The notes beneath the pieces were generated by a model. The model made no database searches, was not told where the DNA came from, and was given only the letters and a program-made list of their open reading frames with translations. A stretch of 64,000 nucleotides of DNA, from NCBI RefSeq assembly GCF_019059575.1, contig NW_024882770.1, positions 62,001 to 126,000 of the forward strand, written 5' to 3'. A program made the position numbers and the translations under genes. Position 1 is the first letter of the stretch; the number at the start of each line of letters is the position of its first letter. The DNA comes from Amphibalanus amphitrite. Its lineage: Eukaryota; Arthropoda; Thecostraca; Balanomorpha; Balanidae. Below are positions 37,543 through 48,538 of this stretch, in pieces.

Positions 37543-39392
37543 TTAAAGCGCTCGTCCAGTAGTGTCAGTGTGCCAAATTTGGTGTGCCTAGGTCAAAGTT
37601 TTCCGGAATCGGAGGATGCCTCCTCAAAGCATGTTTTTCGCCCCTGACGCGTGCATTCCGCACCCCCTGCTGCCGAGCATACCATATGTTAATGGTCAAA
37701 CACCGTGACATGTGACCTGTGAATTTGGCACCTGTGCCGCCCACCGTTTAATTTGGAGCGTCGCTTAAAGGTTTTTGCCCTTCCTGACTTTGTCGGCACG
37801 TGGCACGCGCCACGTGACACCGAATGACCTGTGACATGCATCATCACCTGCCTCAAAGCATTACCCGTCGAACGGTACCACCAGCATCTCGATCCGATCA
37901 TCCGTTTAGGCGCAATTCCAATTGTATTGGCTCGATGACCTTTCAGAGCACGGGTTTCTGGCAACGTAAAATGGCGCCTTGTCGGCTTCACTATCTTCCA
38001 TAGGAGGTCCATTGGGATCGTCAGTCCAGTTTATTTATACGTCCGTGATTTCACCACACGCAAGTGGCACCGGGGTTACATGAGCGATCCGTTCCAAATA
38101 CGCACTACGCTAATGCGCATCAGCTCCCCACAAACGGATCTACGGCACCGGTTACATGAGACTAATTCGTTTTATCTACGTCAAACGGATCTTGTTTGGC
38201 TCACCCGGGCTGACTCCTCGACGGCCGGTAATTCGCATCACAAACGGAATAGGATTAGCGTACAGTCATGGCGCAGTTGCGGCATTTACCGGGACGACTG
38301 AGCTAAATTTTAAATACTTATATCATTTGATAGGCTCAAAAACATTTAAAATTAACATGAAAACAAAAAATGAAAACAAAGTTTTCTTGTTTTAAGTCAG
38401 TGGGCACTGATTCGTCATGCAGCGACAGCAGGGTGGTCAGAAAAAATTATTTATAAAAATATTTCATTCATTTTATTTCACATGCAAAGACTAAACCAAA
38501 ATACCAACATTTTTTTGCTATTTTCTACGAGGCAGCCAATAAAAAAATGCTTAGTATTTTGCATTTTGACGCTTCCATTCAGCAAAGAATACCTAGTTCT
38601 TGTGAAATACGGCCCGAATCGTGTGCCTCGGTTACATGAGCGATTCGTTCCAAATACGCACTACGCTAATTCGCATCAGCTCCCCAAGAACGCATTCAGT
38701 GCACCGACTACATGAGCAAATTCGTATCAGTGACGTCAAACGGATCTAGTTTGGCTCTCGGCCCGATGCGCATTACAAACGGAATAGCATACAAATGTGG
38801 CGCACTTCCGTAGCAATAGAGGTGACTGAATTAAAAACTTAATATCTTATGTCTTTTTTGTATTTAACCCTCGCATGTGTGCGGCGTTTGCCAGCTTCTA
38901 ATGTGTAGGGGGGGGGGGGGTCGGTTGGACCCCCCTTGCCGTTTGGCCCCTGATCGAGCTAGAGCTTCGCGGAAAAAACGAGCGTGTTGCCCGTGACGAG
39001 AGGAAGCCGATGATACCCAATTTTAAGGTCCTAGGTCATTGGTTGACCTTCCAGGTCAGGTCAATGACCCAAAGTCGGGAAAATCGGGACCTGTTAGAAA
39101 GTCGTAAAGTGTGGCTTCTAAGGGGTTTTTCAGGGTGCTGATCACGAATATCGTGTTAGTTTTGATCACAGATGATGTCTTGAAGCATTTAGACCAGGTC
39201 GGGTGAGGTCAGGTCAGGTCAACCAGTAGGCGTCGTGACGGGTATTCGTAGTACGTGTCAACCGCCTCTGACAGCTTCGTAATATGTTACGAAGTCACCA
39301 AAACTACTTCGTAAATGTTCAAATGATTGCTAAATTCGAATTCAGCTCCAAAAACTAGCCTAGAAACATGTAAAACTCGAAAAAGTGACCCG

Positions 39393-39425
39393 AGGTCACC
39401 CGAGGTCACCAAAGGTCAATGACCT
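39393..39425. promoter_or_regulatory. Possible nuclear-receptor cluster: DR4, DR4, IR1
   Basis: AGGTCA at 39393-39398, 39403-39408 and 39413-39418 are each separated by exactly four bases (two DR4 arrangements). The last is followed after one A by TGACCT at 39420-39425, a perfect IR1. These spacings are known binding arrangements for RXR/USP partners, with IR1 the classic ecdysone-receptor palindrome. Binding here is inferred, not shown. Confidence 0.6.
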
Positions 39426-39576
39426 GACCTGACCTTCAGGTGACCTTGACACACACGGGAGTAACATCAAATCACATGTTTGAACGTTTGAAACCACGAA
39501 AAGCTTGCAAACACGCGGCTAGTGCGAGCCGACATACGCGAAATCGCGATTCCGGCCAAACATGGTCTCGGAAAAG

Positions 39577-39596
39577 AGGTCACAGGTCAAAGGTCA
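39577..39596. promoter_or_regulatory. Possible nuclear-receptor cluster: tandem DR1
   Basis: Three perfect AGGTCA half-sites at 39577-39582, 39584-39589 and 39591-39596 have one-base spacers. DR1 is bound by RXR/USP, HNF4 and related receptors. Function is inferred. Confidence 0.6.
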
Positions 39597-40344
39597 TTTG
39601 CGTCAGGGTCATGAAATTTTCAGGGTAGGTGTAAAATTGATCAATGCGAGGGTACTGAAAGTTTCGTCGCGATCGGCCGCTTTTTACGCGAGTTATTCGC
39701 GAAAAACCATGGGGGGGTCCATCCGACCCCCCCTACACATGCGAGGGTTAATCTGCTCAAAACATTCTCAATTAACTTAACAAAAAAAAGTTAAACATAA
39801 AGTTGTCTTGCTTTGACTCATTGAGCACTTGCCTCTCTTGATACGTCCTAGTGCTGTCAGAAAAATGTTTGAACTGAAAGTACTTTGATATTTTCTTTTT
39901 GGTTTTCACTCCATTTATTTGTGAAAACTTGACAAAATACCGACATATTTTTTAAATTATTATTTCAAAAAAAGCAAATGAAAAAATACCCATTATTTTG
40001 CATTTTAATGTTTCTTTTTGCAAAGAAATAGTTCCTGTAATACGTATCTTGGTCCTATTCGCTTCCAAGCCTCTTTCCCTGCGGATTTTGTTCGGACCGC
40101 CGATTCGTATTAGCAGGTGGATACATGAGTCGGTAGTACGCTCCTGATTCGCATTAGCGGTGAATCCGATCGTGATACGTATTTGCTTTGCTCATGTAAC
40201 CGCGGATCGGATCACCGATTCGTACTAGCAGGTGGCTACATGAGTCGGTAATGCGTTCCTAATTCGAATTAGCGGCTAAATACGTATTTACTGTGCTCAT
40301 GTAACCCCGATAAAAGCGCGCGGCCCGACGCACTACCACCGCAC

Positions 40345-40600
40345 CACAAAGTATGAGCAGAAGCCGCGCCCAAAGCCAGGGCCCCGGTAACGTGAGGTAG
40401 CCGAGTCGGGGCAGCGTGCGCTGACCCAAGCCGGGGCCGCGGCTTTGGGCGCGGTCTACCGCATCCCCGCGGGCAGCCCCGGGCTATCACATGACACCGG
40501 GAGGACGCGCGGCCCCGGCTTGGGTCAGCGCACGCTGCCCCGACTCGACTACCTCACGTTACCGGGGCCCTGGCTTTGGGCGCGGTCTACCGCACCACCT
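40345..40600. repeat. GC-rich inverted repeat
   Basis: About 40366-40442 is mirrored by about 40505-40590, including GCGCCCAAAGCCAGGGCC and AGCGTGCGCTGACCCAAG words. The same structure recurs in the truncated copy at 57625-57803. Overlapping ORFs on both strands are by-products. Confidence 0.7.
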
Positions 40601-40861
40601 GACAGGCGTGTTCGAAACCGCAGGAGATGATGATGAACGGGTTTATTGAAACTTGATTGGATGAGCCTATCGGTAATAGCGATTTCAGTGTGTGCATTTA
40701 TTGTTCATAGTGGTGTGAAATGTGGTTGGGGTACGACCGACAACCCGTCGGGGCGAATTTCGCACTGGGGTACTCAAAAGTTGAAGAACTTAAGACGTTT
40801 CCATGAGTTTTGAAGGTATGGATAAGTTCTAAAAATCCGGTTCTCCCTATCTGGGCCATTA

Positions 40862-42789
40862 CCCAGCCAGCAATTCGCTTGGGCTGAACTGTGGCAAACG
40901 TCGGGCAGCTTGGGCTTAGCTTGGGTTTACCCACTTTGATCAAAACCAATGTATTTTTTACTAGGGCTGAGCTGGGGCATGCCGCAGCTATGCCCACGTG
41001 CGGAAAGCAGTAGCTCAGCCCGACATCTGCCCGCGCATCCAAAACAGGCTTAACTTGGGCGGAGCGCGGGCTGATCAAGCTGGCTGTGTCCTTCGGCTAA
41101 CTGGAGTAAAGCCGGAGCTTAGCCACACTTGTTCGGCTGTTCGCGCATGCGCAGTTCTGCGCCAATCATGTGCAGCGTTTGTGACAGTCTGCGCGCTGTG
41201 CGACGAAACGCCACACCGGTGTTGGGGCATTTGGTGGTTGATGTTTGGGCGCGTGTGGCAGCGCGAAGAAGGGATAGTGCTCACTGCTCTTATCAAGTGG
41301 ACTGGCATGGAGTTTTACGGTAGGTAAGTGTATTGAATGGTGCGCTTGATCGTATGTAAACGTCATGATTTTGACTGAGTTTCACACCATCAAACATGAA
41401 GCTGAATAGCTGTTCAGCCTGGCGACTTATACCCTCGCTCAGAAAAGCCGCATTCCGTGCCTTTATATCTTTGTGAAATAACTACCAGCACTTCTGGACC
41501 AGGAAAATGAAATACAAAACACAAATATTCATCTACTTATCACCGAGCACGCTCATTCTCCGTCCGCGTTGAAAATCGAATGAACATTTTATATACGGAT
41601 CAATGAGAAGTGCTTTTACAGTATAAATGCAACAATAAGTTATTTTTCAAGCAAACATGCAATGTAAATTAAACCAATTAATCTCTTTTTCAGGTGCGTA
41701 CCATTAGAGCAAATGGCTAAAAAAAATGAATAGTTATACAAACCAGGATCGGGTGGACGCCGCAGTCGCCCTCGCCAAGTGGTTTAGCGGAAACTGTCTG
41801 CTTATAGTTAAGAAGGTACACCTACCTACATATGTATATGGAAACTGCACCGAAAGCTGGCCGACCATCTACTGCAGAAGTGTGTGTGTGTGTGTGTGTG
41901 TGTGGAGGAGCTAGACGCCTACAAAGCTCCCATTCACCAGAGTGAAGTTCCTTATAAACGATTTTTTGCTAATTGCTTTATGTCTTATGAGCGATTACTT
42001 GATGTCCTTACTTTATGCTTTCGGTTGGGTGTTCAACTAAGTATTATGAACGGAGAGGGAGGCTAGCGGGCCTTGTGATTGTTTTACAGTTTTGATGGCG
42101 CTTTTTCATGACTCATGCCTTAATATTGCTGCAGTTTGCGGTCCACTGTTTCATGTATTTTTGCTTCATTTGACGTGTCTGTAGTCGTTTGAAATATACA
42201 TTCAATCAAAGTCAACCACTACTTTCCTTTCGCAATGCTCGATGACCGGTTAACAGAGCATATGAGTGACCGTAACAATTTTGAATATGCATTGTAACCG
42301 CACAACCTGCTGAAAGTGCATTGGCTGCTCCTTGCTACTTGATCCAGTGTGAAGCAAAAGCAAGATGAAGCCAAGTCGAGACTTGAGAAAACAGGAGCCG
42401 TCACTCGAGCCGAACCCGAGCAAAGCCACAGCAGTTTGCAATGTATAAACCCCATTCACTTCTGTGGCTTAAGTCGGGATAGACAGGGCACACAGAGTGG
42501 GCTTGCCGGAGTTCAGCCCGCTCGGGCCCAGAGTAACCTCCATTATATAAATGGATTCACTGCTCGGGCTTAAATCGGGCTAACGCCAATCGTTGCTCAA
42601 CTAGGGCTAAACTACGGCTGTCCGGAGCTCGCAGAGCGGGCATACCTCCGGCAGAGCATGGGCTTTAGTCGGCGTTTTTGTGTCATACGCCGACTTTAGC
42701 CCAAGCCCTAGCCGACTTTAGCCCGACTTAAAATCTCGGGCAATCCGCACTTGAGCCTGCTTGGGCCCGGAGCAAAATTGCTGGCTGGG
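40862..42789. mobile_element. TA-flanked element, CCCAGCCAGCAA ends, TTGGGCT array
   Basis: The inverted ends CCCAGCCAGCAATTC and TTGCTGGCTGGG are flanked by TA (40860-40861, 42790-42791). Words such as CTTGGGCT and AGCCCGA repeat near both ends (40875-41110, 42505-42780). A TG dinucleotide tract lies at 41880-41903. No transposase recognised. Confidence 0.75.
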
Positions 42790-42826
42790 TAACTCCATAC
42801 GGTCCAGGAAAGCTGGCACACTACCT

Positions 42827-43180
42827 TTAACATTACGACGTAATGACCTCTAACTGACCTCAAGTCAGTGACATAAAAAACCCGAACTACATTTTATACA
42901 ACTTGGTGAACATAGCACATCCTGAAAGTTTGAAGGAAATCAGTCCAAAACTGTGAGTTGGACAGGTGCATAAAAAATTGAAATTTGACCATGACCTTGT
43001 ACCGGTTTCTCTGACCTGGAAACCTGACCTAAGATCATCCGGACCTGAAATTTTCAGGTCATATGTAAAAGGATTGCTTCATAGGCTGTGCTAAATTTGG
43101 CGGCGCTGCGCGCCGCCGTTTTTACGCCATCTTTGAAAAACCTAAGGGAGGTTGCATCAACCCCCTGCCAGGGCGAGGGA
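42827..43180. mobile_element. AGGTCA element, right piece of host copy
   Basis: Continues 31690-31977 across the composite insertion. The end GGGCGAGGGATAAA is a worn GGGTTAA terminus. Confidence 0.7.
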
Positions 43181-44040
43181 TAAAATGTGTAGAATTACCA
43201 GGCTACTATACTGCTATGCTACCTCAAAATTGTGAAAATTTTGGAACCCCCAATTTTTTTATATAATAGCCAAACAACCCAAAAAATCTATTTTCGAAAA
43301 CACGGAATAGGTTTATATATAAGAATCTCAATCAACTTCTAAATCTATTCATATGCCAAAGTTTAGATCGATACCTCCTTTTTTGGCCAAGTTATAGCAA
43401 AAAACTCCAAAATTGATGGCGTCAATTTTTTATGGCGTCAACTCTTTTTTAGCAATTTTAGAACATGTAGCGCAAAACAAAGACCGCCATTAGACTCACC
43501 GTGACAAGCTGCATCAAATATTTGATACAAGACTATCATTTTTGAAAGTTGACCTTTTTGACCTGACATTGATCTGACCTCCATCAGAAAGTGACCTAAA
43601 TCGGACCTGATGGTCTTATAACCAACAACCATTGAGTTGGACATGCAAAATTGGCTATAAAACATGCATCACACAACCCTAGTAAAGCTTGGTTCATGTG
43701 CTGACCCTTTGTGAACTGACCTGTGACCTGACCTGGTATTATCAGGAACCTCTAATAGCAAGCGAGATCTGTACTAGGCAACTGACGCCCTATCGCTGAT
43801 TTTCGACAAAATTCGTTTTACTCGATGTTATAGCACATTTCCTAGAAGCCCCGTGAACGGTGAAACATTTTATCTTTGATCTGACCTGTGACGTCATCGT
43901 TGACCCCGAGGTCAATGAAATTGGATTTTTCCTTGACAAGTTTAACAGGGCTATCGAGCGCCGTTTCGTTTTGGGAATGTAACAGCTACGTCATTTCTGT
44001 CTCTGATGATTCATTCCAGCCTCCATTCCATCCATGATTC
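43181..44040. mobile_element. AGGTCA element fragment
   Basis: Matches the copy at about 56090-56930 in the same orientation, with TGACCT clusters at 43545-43620 and 43715-43745. Termini not found. Confidence 0.6.
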
Positions 44041-44640
44041 CTCGCACTGGCAGGGGGTCGATGCGACCCCTCTAAGGTTTTTCGAAGATAGCGTAGCAGC
44101 GCCGCCAAATTTAGCACAGTTTATGGGGCAGCATTTTCACACATGACCTGAAAATTTCAGGTCCGGGCCACTTTGGGTCAGGTCACCAGGTCAGAAAAAC
44201 CGTTACAAGGTCATGGTCAAATTTCACTTTTCTTTTTGCACCTGTCCAACTCACAGTTTTGGACTGATTTCCTTAAAACTTTCAGGATGTACTAAGTTCA
44301 CCGAGTTGTATAACATATATTTCGGGTTTTTGATGTCACTGACCTGAGGTCAGTTAGAGCCTAGAGGTCATTACGTCGTAATGTTAAGCCTATGGGAAAA
44401 TACTAAATTCGGAAAATACTGGAGATATCCGCTTCGTTCTATCACTTTTGTGCTTTTAACCACAGTATTTAACAGCAGGTAACTTGGTGCTTTTTTGTTT
44501 GGTGTACTTATCCATGGGTCAGGTCAAATGAGGTCAACTGAGGTCAAATGACGTTTTTGCCAATAACTTGGCACATAATGACGCTAGAGCTTAAAAAATG
44601 GCGTCATTGTGTTTCTGGTGATCAGCCCAATCGAAGAATA
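44041..44640. mobile_element. AGGTCA element carrying the empty composite site
   Basis: Inverted copy of the sequence around 31978-42826. The intact ACGTCGTAATG-TTAA-GCCTATGGG at 44373-44396 is the pre-insertion site. AGGTCA clusters at 44159-44195, 44340-44370 and 44517-44550. Confidence 0.75.
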
Positions 44641-45447
44641 TGCGATATGATGGAATTTGGTTAACTTTAACTTAATTAATTAATTAAAGTTTACTTAATA
44701 ATTAAGAAAAACTTTAAGTACACCTAAGCAAGGTAAAAAGTACACAATTAGACGCGCCTTGACGTGCTGAGTTCACTGATGCTTTTCGTTTTGCTTTATC
44801 TTAATTACATCAAAAGTTATAAGCGAAAAACTTTTGACCTGTTTTTAGCGAATTTTTTACATTTATTCCGCCAAAACAGGCGCGGATACAAGGGGGGGCC
44901 ATGGGGGCCATGGCCCCCCCCCTTGGCCGATTTTTTTCAAAAATAAAATAAAAAGTTAAAAAGTTAAAAAGCTGAAAAGGGGGCCTCCTGAAAATAAAGT
45001 GGCCGAAATCCGATGAGTTTTTTTTTAACCTACCCACTTAGTTATTTCTTAGAAGACTAGCTGAGAAGACTTCTTTGTTAGAAGATTGGTAAAGCTTTTC
45101 ATAACTTGGAGGTCTCTTATACTCACAGAGATGACCACTTTTACAGGGCCTCCTAACCTGCACAGAGGGCCTCCAAGCCTGCACAGATGTTGAGATGTTG
45201 CCTGAACAGCTAGATAAGCTCAATAGACGCAGTTTTTTTGGGGGGGGCCCAACAAGTGGGAAGATGGGGCCTCCAACAGGTGGGATTATGGGGGGGGGCC
45301 TCTTGGTTTCTAATGGCCCCTCCCTTGGAGATTTTCTGGATCCGCCCCTGCGCCAAAACCCCCCTAAATATTGACCCAGAGCAACCAAATTTTCACAGGG
45401 GCGAGAACTCCAGGGGACCACCTACCTACCAAATTTGGTGTTTCTAG
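44641..45447. other. No gene; short palindromes
   Basis: A G/C palindrome (44891-44928) and a segment resembling 12884-12905 and 27645-27665 ('gtggcc.aaatccgatgag'). The ORF at 45038-45421 has no recognisable product. Confidence 0.35.
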
Positions 45448-45687
45448 GGCCCAATCTTACCAATGCCGTGAATAGGATTTGGCAGCACTGGCCGGAGTTT
45501 ACGGCACTGATATCAAAGATATCCTTTTTATTTACATCCAGCTAATCTTGTCCAATGATTTTTATAGCGTGAATGATTATGAATGTTGCCTGAACGAATG
45601 AATAAGTGAATGCGGAATAATTCTGAATGTTACCAAATGCCGTGAATGCGCATTCACGGCATTTGGTAAGATTGGGCCTAGGTGCCA
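45448..45687. mobile_element. Short MITE with GGGCCCAATCTTACCAA ends
   Basis: GGGCCCAATCTTACCAATGC on the left is mirrored by GGTAAGATTGGGCC on the right within 240 bases. It matches both ends of the longer element 9379-12799 and shows the empty site for the TTAA element there. Confidence 0.7.
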
Positions 45688-45699
45688 AAGGAGCCAATC

Positions 45700-45777
45700 G
45701 CGAGGGGGGGGGGGGGTTCGCATCGACCCCCCCTCCTGCCAGGCCGTGTTATGAAAAATGCCCAGCCAGGGCGAGGG
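45700..45777. mobile_element. AGGTCA-family right end, truncated
   Basis: A G/C hairpin (45703-45735) followed by CCAGGGCGAGGG and TTAA (45778-45781) is the standard right terminus; the rest of the element is missing. Confidence 0.6.
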
Positions 45778-46069
45778 TTAATATCAACTATGCCTACACT
45801 TTTAAACTAACCTTGGACTAGCTTTTAAGCTGAGGCTAGTATGTGTTTTCTGGTACATACAATTAAAAAAAGATTTTTTTTAATTGGCTGGGCTCGTCAA
45901 AATACAATATACCTAATATTTTTCATACACAAAAATCTAGAACCTACCGTGCAAGTCAACCAAGTAAAATGGACGCGTTCCGCGTCGTTGGTGTACCAGG
46001 CGTTCTATAGGGGAGAGTGGGGAACATTCATGCAAACAAATGAATAAATCCATATGTCGGATCCCCGTT

Positions 46070-46600
46070 GCCCTGGCGTGTGCGCGCATCGCCATCAGAC
46101 ACTAGGCCGGCCGGCTCACCCTCGATCGCTCCAAGCATCACCCACATCTGGAGAACACCCCTGGCCACGAAGACCTCGACCGATGGGGACAGACCACTGT
46201 CTCGCATATCCGCAGCGGCTGCTGACCCCTGGTCCGGGCTACACTCTTCAGGATTGGCCTGGCCGCCAGCTCTCTCTGCGGACAGTGCGGCGAAGAGGAC
46301 ACGGTCGTGCACCTGCTATGCGAGTGCCCGGCCGCGCAAGAACGCAAACCCGGCTCTGGGAGCCGCTCCCCACCCTCTAGGATGTGCTCTCGGGGCCGGC
46401 TAAATACGTCACGGAGTTCCTCGACCGAGTGGGGCGGACCACGCCACCTGTGGACCAGCCCCGGTCTGCCGCGCCCTAGAACACAGCCGGCAGTGCGCGG
46501 AAGAAGAAGAAGGGAGAGCCGGCTGACGGATCGGAACAGGTGCATTTATCCGAATCCTGCGTCGAGAACGACCAGTCGCTCTGCTCTGTCGACCTGGCCG
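46070..46600 (+). pseudogene. LINE C-terminal fragment with zinc-knuckle-like motif
   Basis: One frame reads ATLFRIGLAASSLCGQCGEED then TVVHLLCECPAAQER, with a CX2CX7HX2C pattern at about 46277-46320. This resembles the segment after the RNase H or RT domain of I/R1/Jockey-type LINEs. A nearby frame continues as AKYVTEFLDRVGRT, so there are frameshifts. No catalytic RT remains. Confidence 0.6.
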
Positions 46601-46640
46601 GCGACTTCACGTACCGGCTGGTTGGCGTCGTACAACTTAA

Positions 46641-47188
46641 AGGAAATAGTTCACTTTCACGAAATTATTTTTTTTGCAACGGATTTATGATTTTTTATGT
46701 TCAAAATAATCAGCAAAGAAAATAAAACCTTTTTATAACAAAATATTATTTTCTATATTTTGATATAGGAAGAACTTTTCAGTTTCTATAAGGCACACGC
46801 GATCCAGTATGAAAAGAGCATGGGTCCCGAAAATTCTTCAGAAACAGAGAAATTATCGCAGCCACCGGCATTTGGGCGATCTGCTCGATCTGATAATGTT
46901 CCCCTGAATATCCTAATTGATCAGTACGAGAATTTCTCTAGAGTTCTCGTAGATAATTGCTCTAGTTTCTGAAGAATTTTCGGGACCCATGCTCTTTTCA
47001 TACTGGATGGAAATATATGCAAGGCACACATCCTCAACGCAAGACACCTTTTTCGGGACGAGAAATAGAATATCTTTGCCTAGGGTGATCGTTGGGCTGT
47101 AAAAGCTCCTGATTTATGCTCGTCTCAGCCCAAGCTACGGAACTGCTATTCCAGTTCAAAACCCATGTTAAAAAGTGAACTATTTCCT
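46641..47188. mobile_element. TTAA MITE AGGAAATAGTTCACTTT
   Basis: The inverted ends AGGAAATAGTTCACTTT and AAAGTGAACTATTTCCT are flanked by TTAA (46637-46640, 47189-47192). A perfect 42-bp inverted repeat (46804-46845 and 46965-47006) lies inside. A right-end fragment of the same family is at 8745-9032. Confidence 0.85.
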
Positions 47189-47726
47189 TTAACGGCGGTG
47201 CCAAGCACTCGGGATACTGCCTATGTGCGTATGCCGTGTACTGTACAGAATGGGACGGAACATATTGTATCATTACGACGAGACGCGTCCGCTGGATGGA
47301 CGAGGCAGACGTCCTGGGCGAAGGCCACCGCCCAGGGTACACAGAGTCACCGTGCCGGCGGCCGGCAGCCGAACGCCTCCTGATAGTAGCCGTGCTACAT
47401 TATGTGTGTTCGCCTGTGCGTGTGTGTGTATACCTATGTATTTACCAAAAGAGATAAATACAACAAACCAGAATCAAATTCTCTCCGGTTAGTTGTTACG
47501 TGTTCTTCAATGCTCGGGTATGTGACGTCTTAGAACATGAATAACCACAAGACATTGATAAGAACTTGGGACATAACACATGTGAAACCCTCTGTGACGA
47601 AATTTACGCCCACCTTATTAGGTACGTATGCCAATAAACTAAAACTACGCCTGTTAAGCACACATCTAATTCTAAAATCTCGCAAGCATACTGCATGCCT
47701 TACGAATGCTTTGCGGCGCCAATATA

Positions 47727-48538
47727 CCGGGTGGCCCAGAAAAAACGTTCCCAACTTTAAATCAATATTTCTCAGAAAGTGATAAAGATAGGTACAACAT
47801 TGAAACTTCGAATAGTCAATGCGGCACACATTTTCAGTAAATGGTGTGATTTTTATGTTATTCGGTCAATTACTTTTTAAACGGTTCGTGTTTCTAGCAT
47901 GCCATGTAAAAATCACTTTTTTGCTCTGATGTTTACCAAAAATGTGAGTGAACGGGCCACTTCCATCTCGGCACCACGGCCTACAGACATGACTGCTACT
48001 GGCAGTCTACTAGTCTCATTGGTGGTTCGGGCCTCAGGGTGACACATTCCCTGTAGCTTTTTTCCTTATTCGGTCGATTTACTATTTGATCTTCTTGAAG
48101 GGAGGGCGATCAGCAGTAACCAATGCACCGTGCCACTCCTTCGCCTTGAAACAGAACTTGTGTTGAAACGAATGGCATCCATTAACACAACTTTGGCTTA
48201 GTATTTGAATATTTAGCACATAAGTGTGACAAAAAAAAATATAAAATAGCAACACACGTGCTGGTATCATTCAAGCCGCTCTATTTTTTGTATTTTTTCT
48301 AACATTGCACGTCTAAGCCAATCATTACTTCCGTTCAACAACGGCAAAAAAAGCAAAAACGTCTTACTTCATTTAACATAAGATTGCTGGCTTGAAAATG
48401 ATGGTACAGTGTTATAATTTGGCATACCAATGCGCAAAGAAGTGACGCAAACTTGATGAAAATTTTTGGCTCGTTATTTGCACTCGAATTTGAGATATAG
48501 GCCTCCAAAGTTCGGAACGTTTTTTTTGGGCCACCCGG
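47727..48538. mobile_element. Mariner-like MITE, CCGGGTGGCCCA ends
   Basis: The ends CCGGGTGGCCCAGAAAAAAC and its near-perfect inverted copy are 25 bases long with one mismatch. They are flanked by TA (47725-47726, 48539-48540). No transposase is readable in 812 bases, so it is non-autonomous. TA plus such ends fits the Tc1/mariner superfamily. Confidence 0.8.

Larger units (their letters stand above)
32411..38047. mobile_element. 5.6 kb foldback element with long inverted arms
   Basis: The termini CACGGACGTATAAATAAACT are perfect inverted repeats. ATTTCACC flanks both sides (32403-32410, 38048-38055), and the empty site with one ATTTCACC is at 57512-57519. The left arm extends to about 33882 and the right arm begins about 36126; each arm has its own later insertion (32769-33260 in the left, 36617-37542 in the right). 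The matching ORFs 33533-33730 (minus) and 36275-36472 (plus) are identical in translation because they are the two arms. The loop (33883-36125) holds further AGGTCA sequence. The 8-bp duplication suggests hAT-type mobilisation. Confidence 0.85.
38878..39747. mobile_element. AGGTCA-rich TTAA MITE, best copy
   Basis: Flanked by TTAA (38874-38877, 39748-39751), with inverted ends CCCTCGCATGTGT and ACACATGCGAGGG and G/C hairpins just inside. I count about 17 AGGTCA/TGACCT words in 870 bases, against roughly 0.4 expected by chance. It includes two DR4 pairs, two DR1 pairs and one IR1 (separate entries). Confidence 0.88.
38071..40309. mobile_element. Element with GGTTACATGAG repeats
   Basis: The inverted ends CGGGGTTACATGAGC and GCTCATGTAACCCCG bound the region. 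TTACATGAG-like words recur at 38150, 38630, 38708, 40128, 40190 and 40240, often next to ATTCGCATTAGC-like words. It holds the AGGTCA element 38878-39747. Target duplication not resolved. Confidence 0.65.
31978..42826. mobile_element. 10.8 kb composite TTAA insertion
   Basis: The ends AGGTAGTGTGCCACC and GCTGGCACACTACCT are inverted repeats flanked by TTAA (31974-31977, 42827-42830). A sister copy of the surrounding sequence has one TTAA and no insert at 44384-44387. After subtracting nested elements, the core is about 1 kb (31978-32410, 38048-38070, 40310-40861, 42790-42826). A truncated copy of the same core lies at 57082-57803. Confidence 0.8.

Noticed and set aside
32482-38012. Conserved ORF pair at 32482-32757 and 37689-38012
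   Set aside because: Again inverted-arm copies of the same DNA; no recognisable protein domain.
40269-40630. Overlapping ORFs in the GC hairpin
   Set aside because: Mirror images created by the inverted repeat.
46070-46600. Host zinc-finger exon
   Set aside because: The CXXC...H..C pattern and context match a LINE tail, with frameshifts on both sides.
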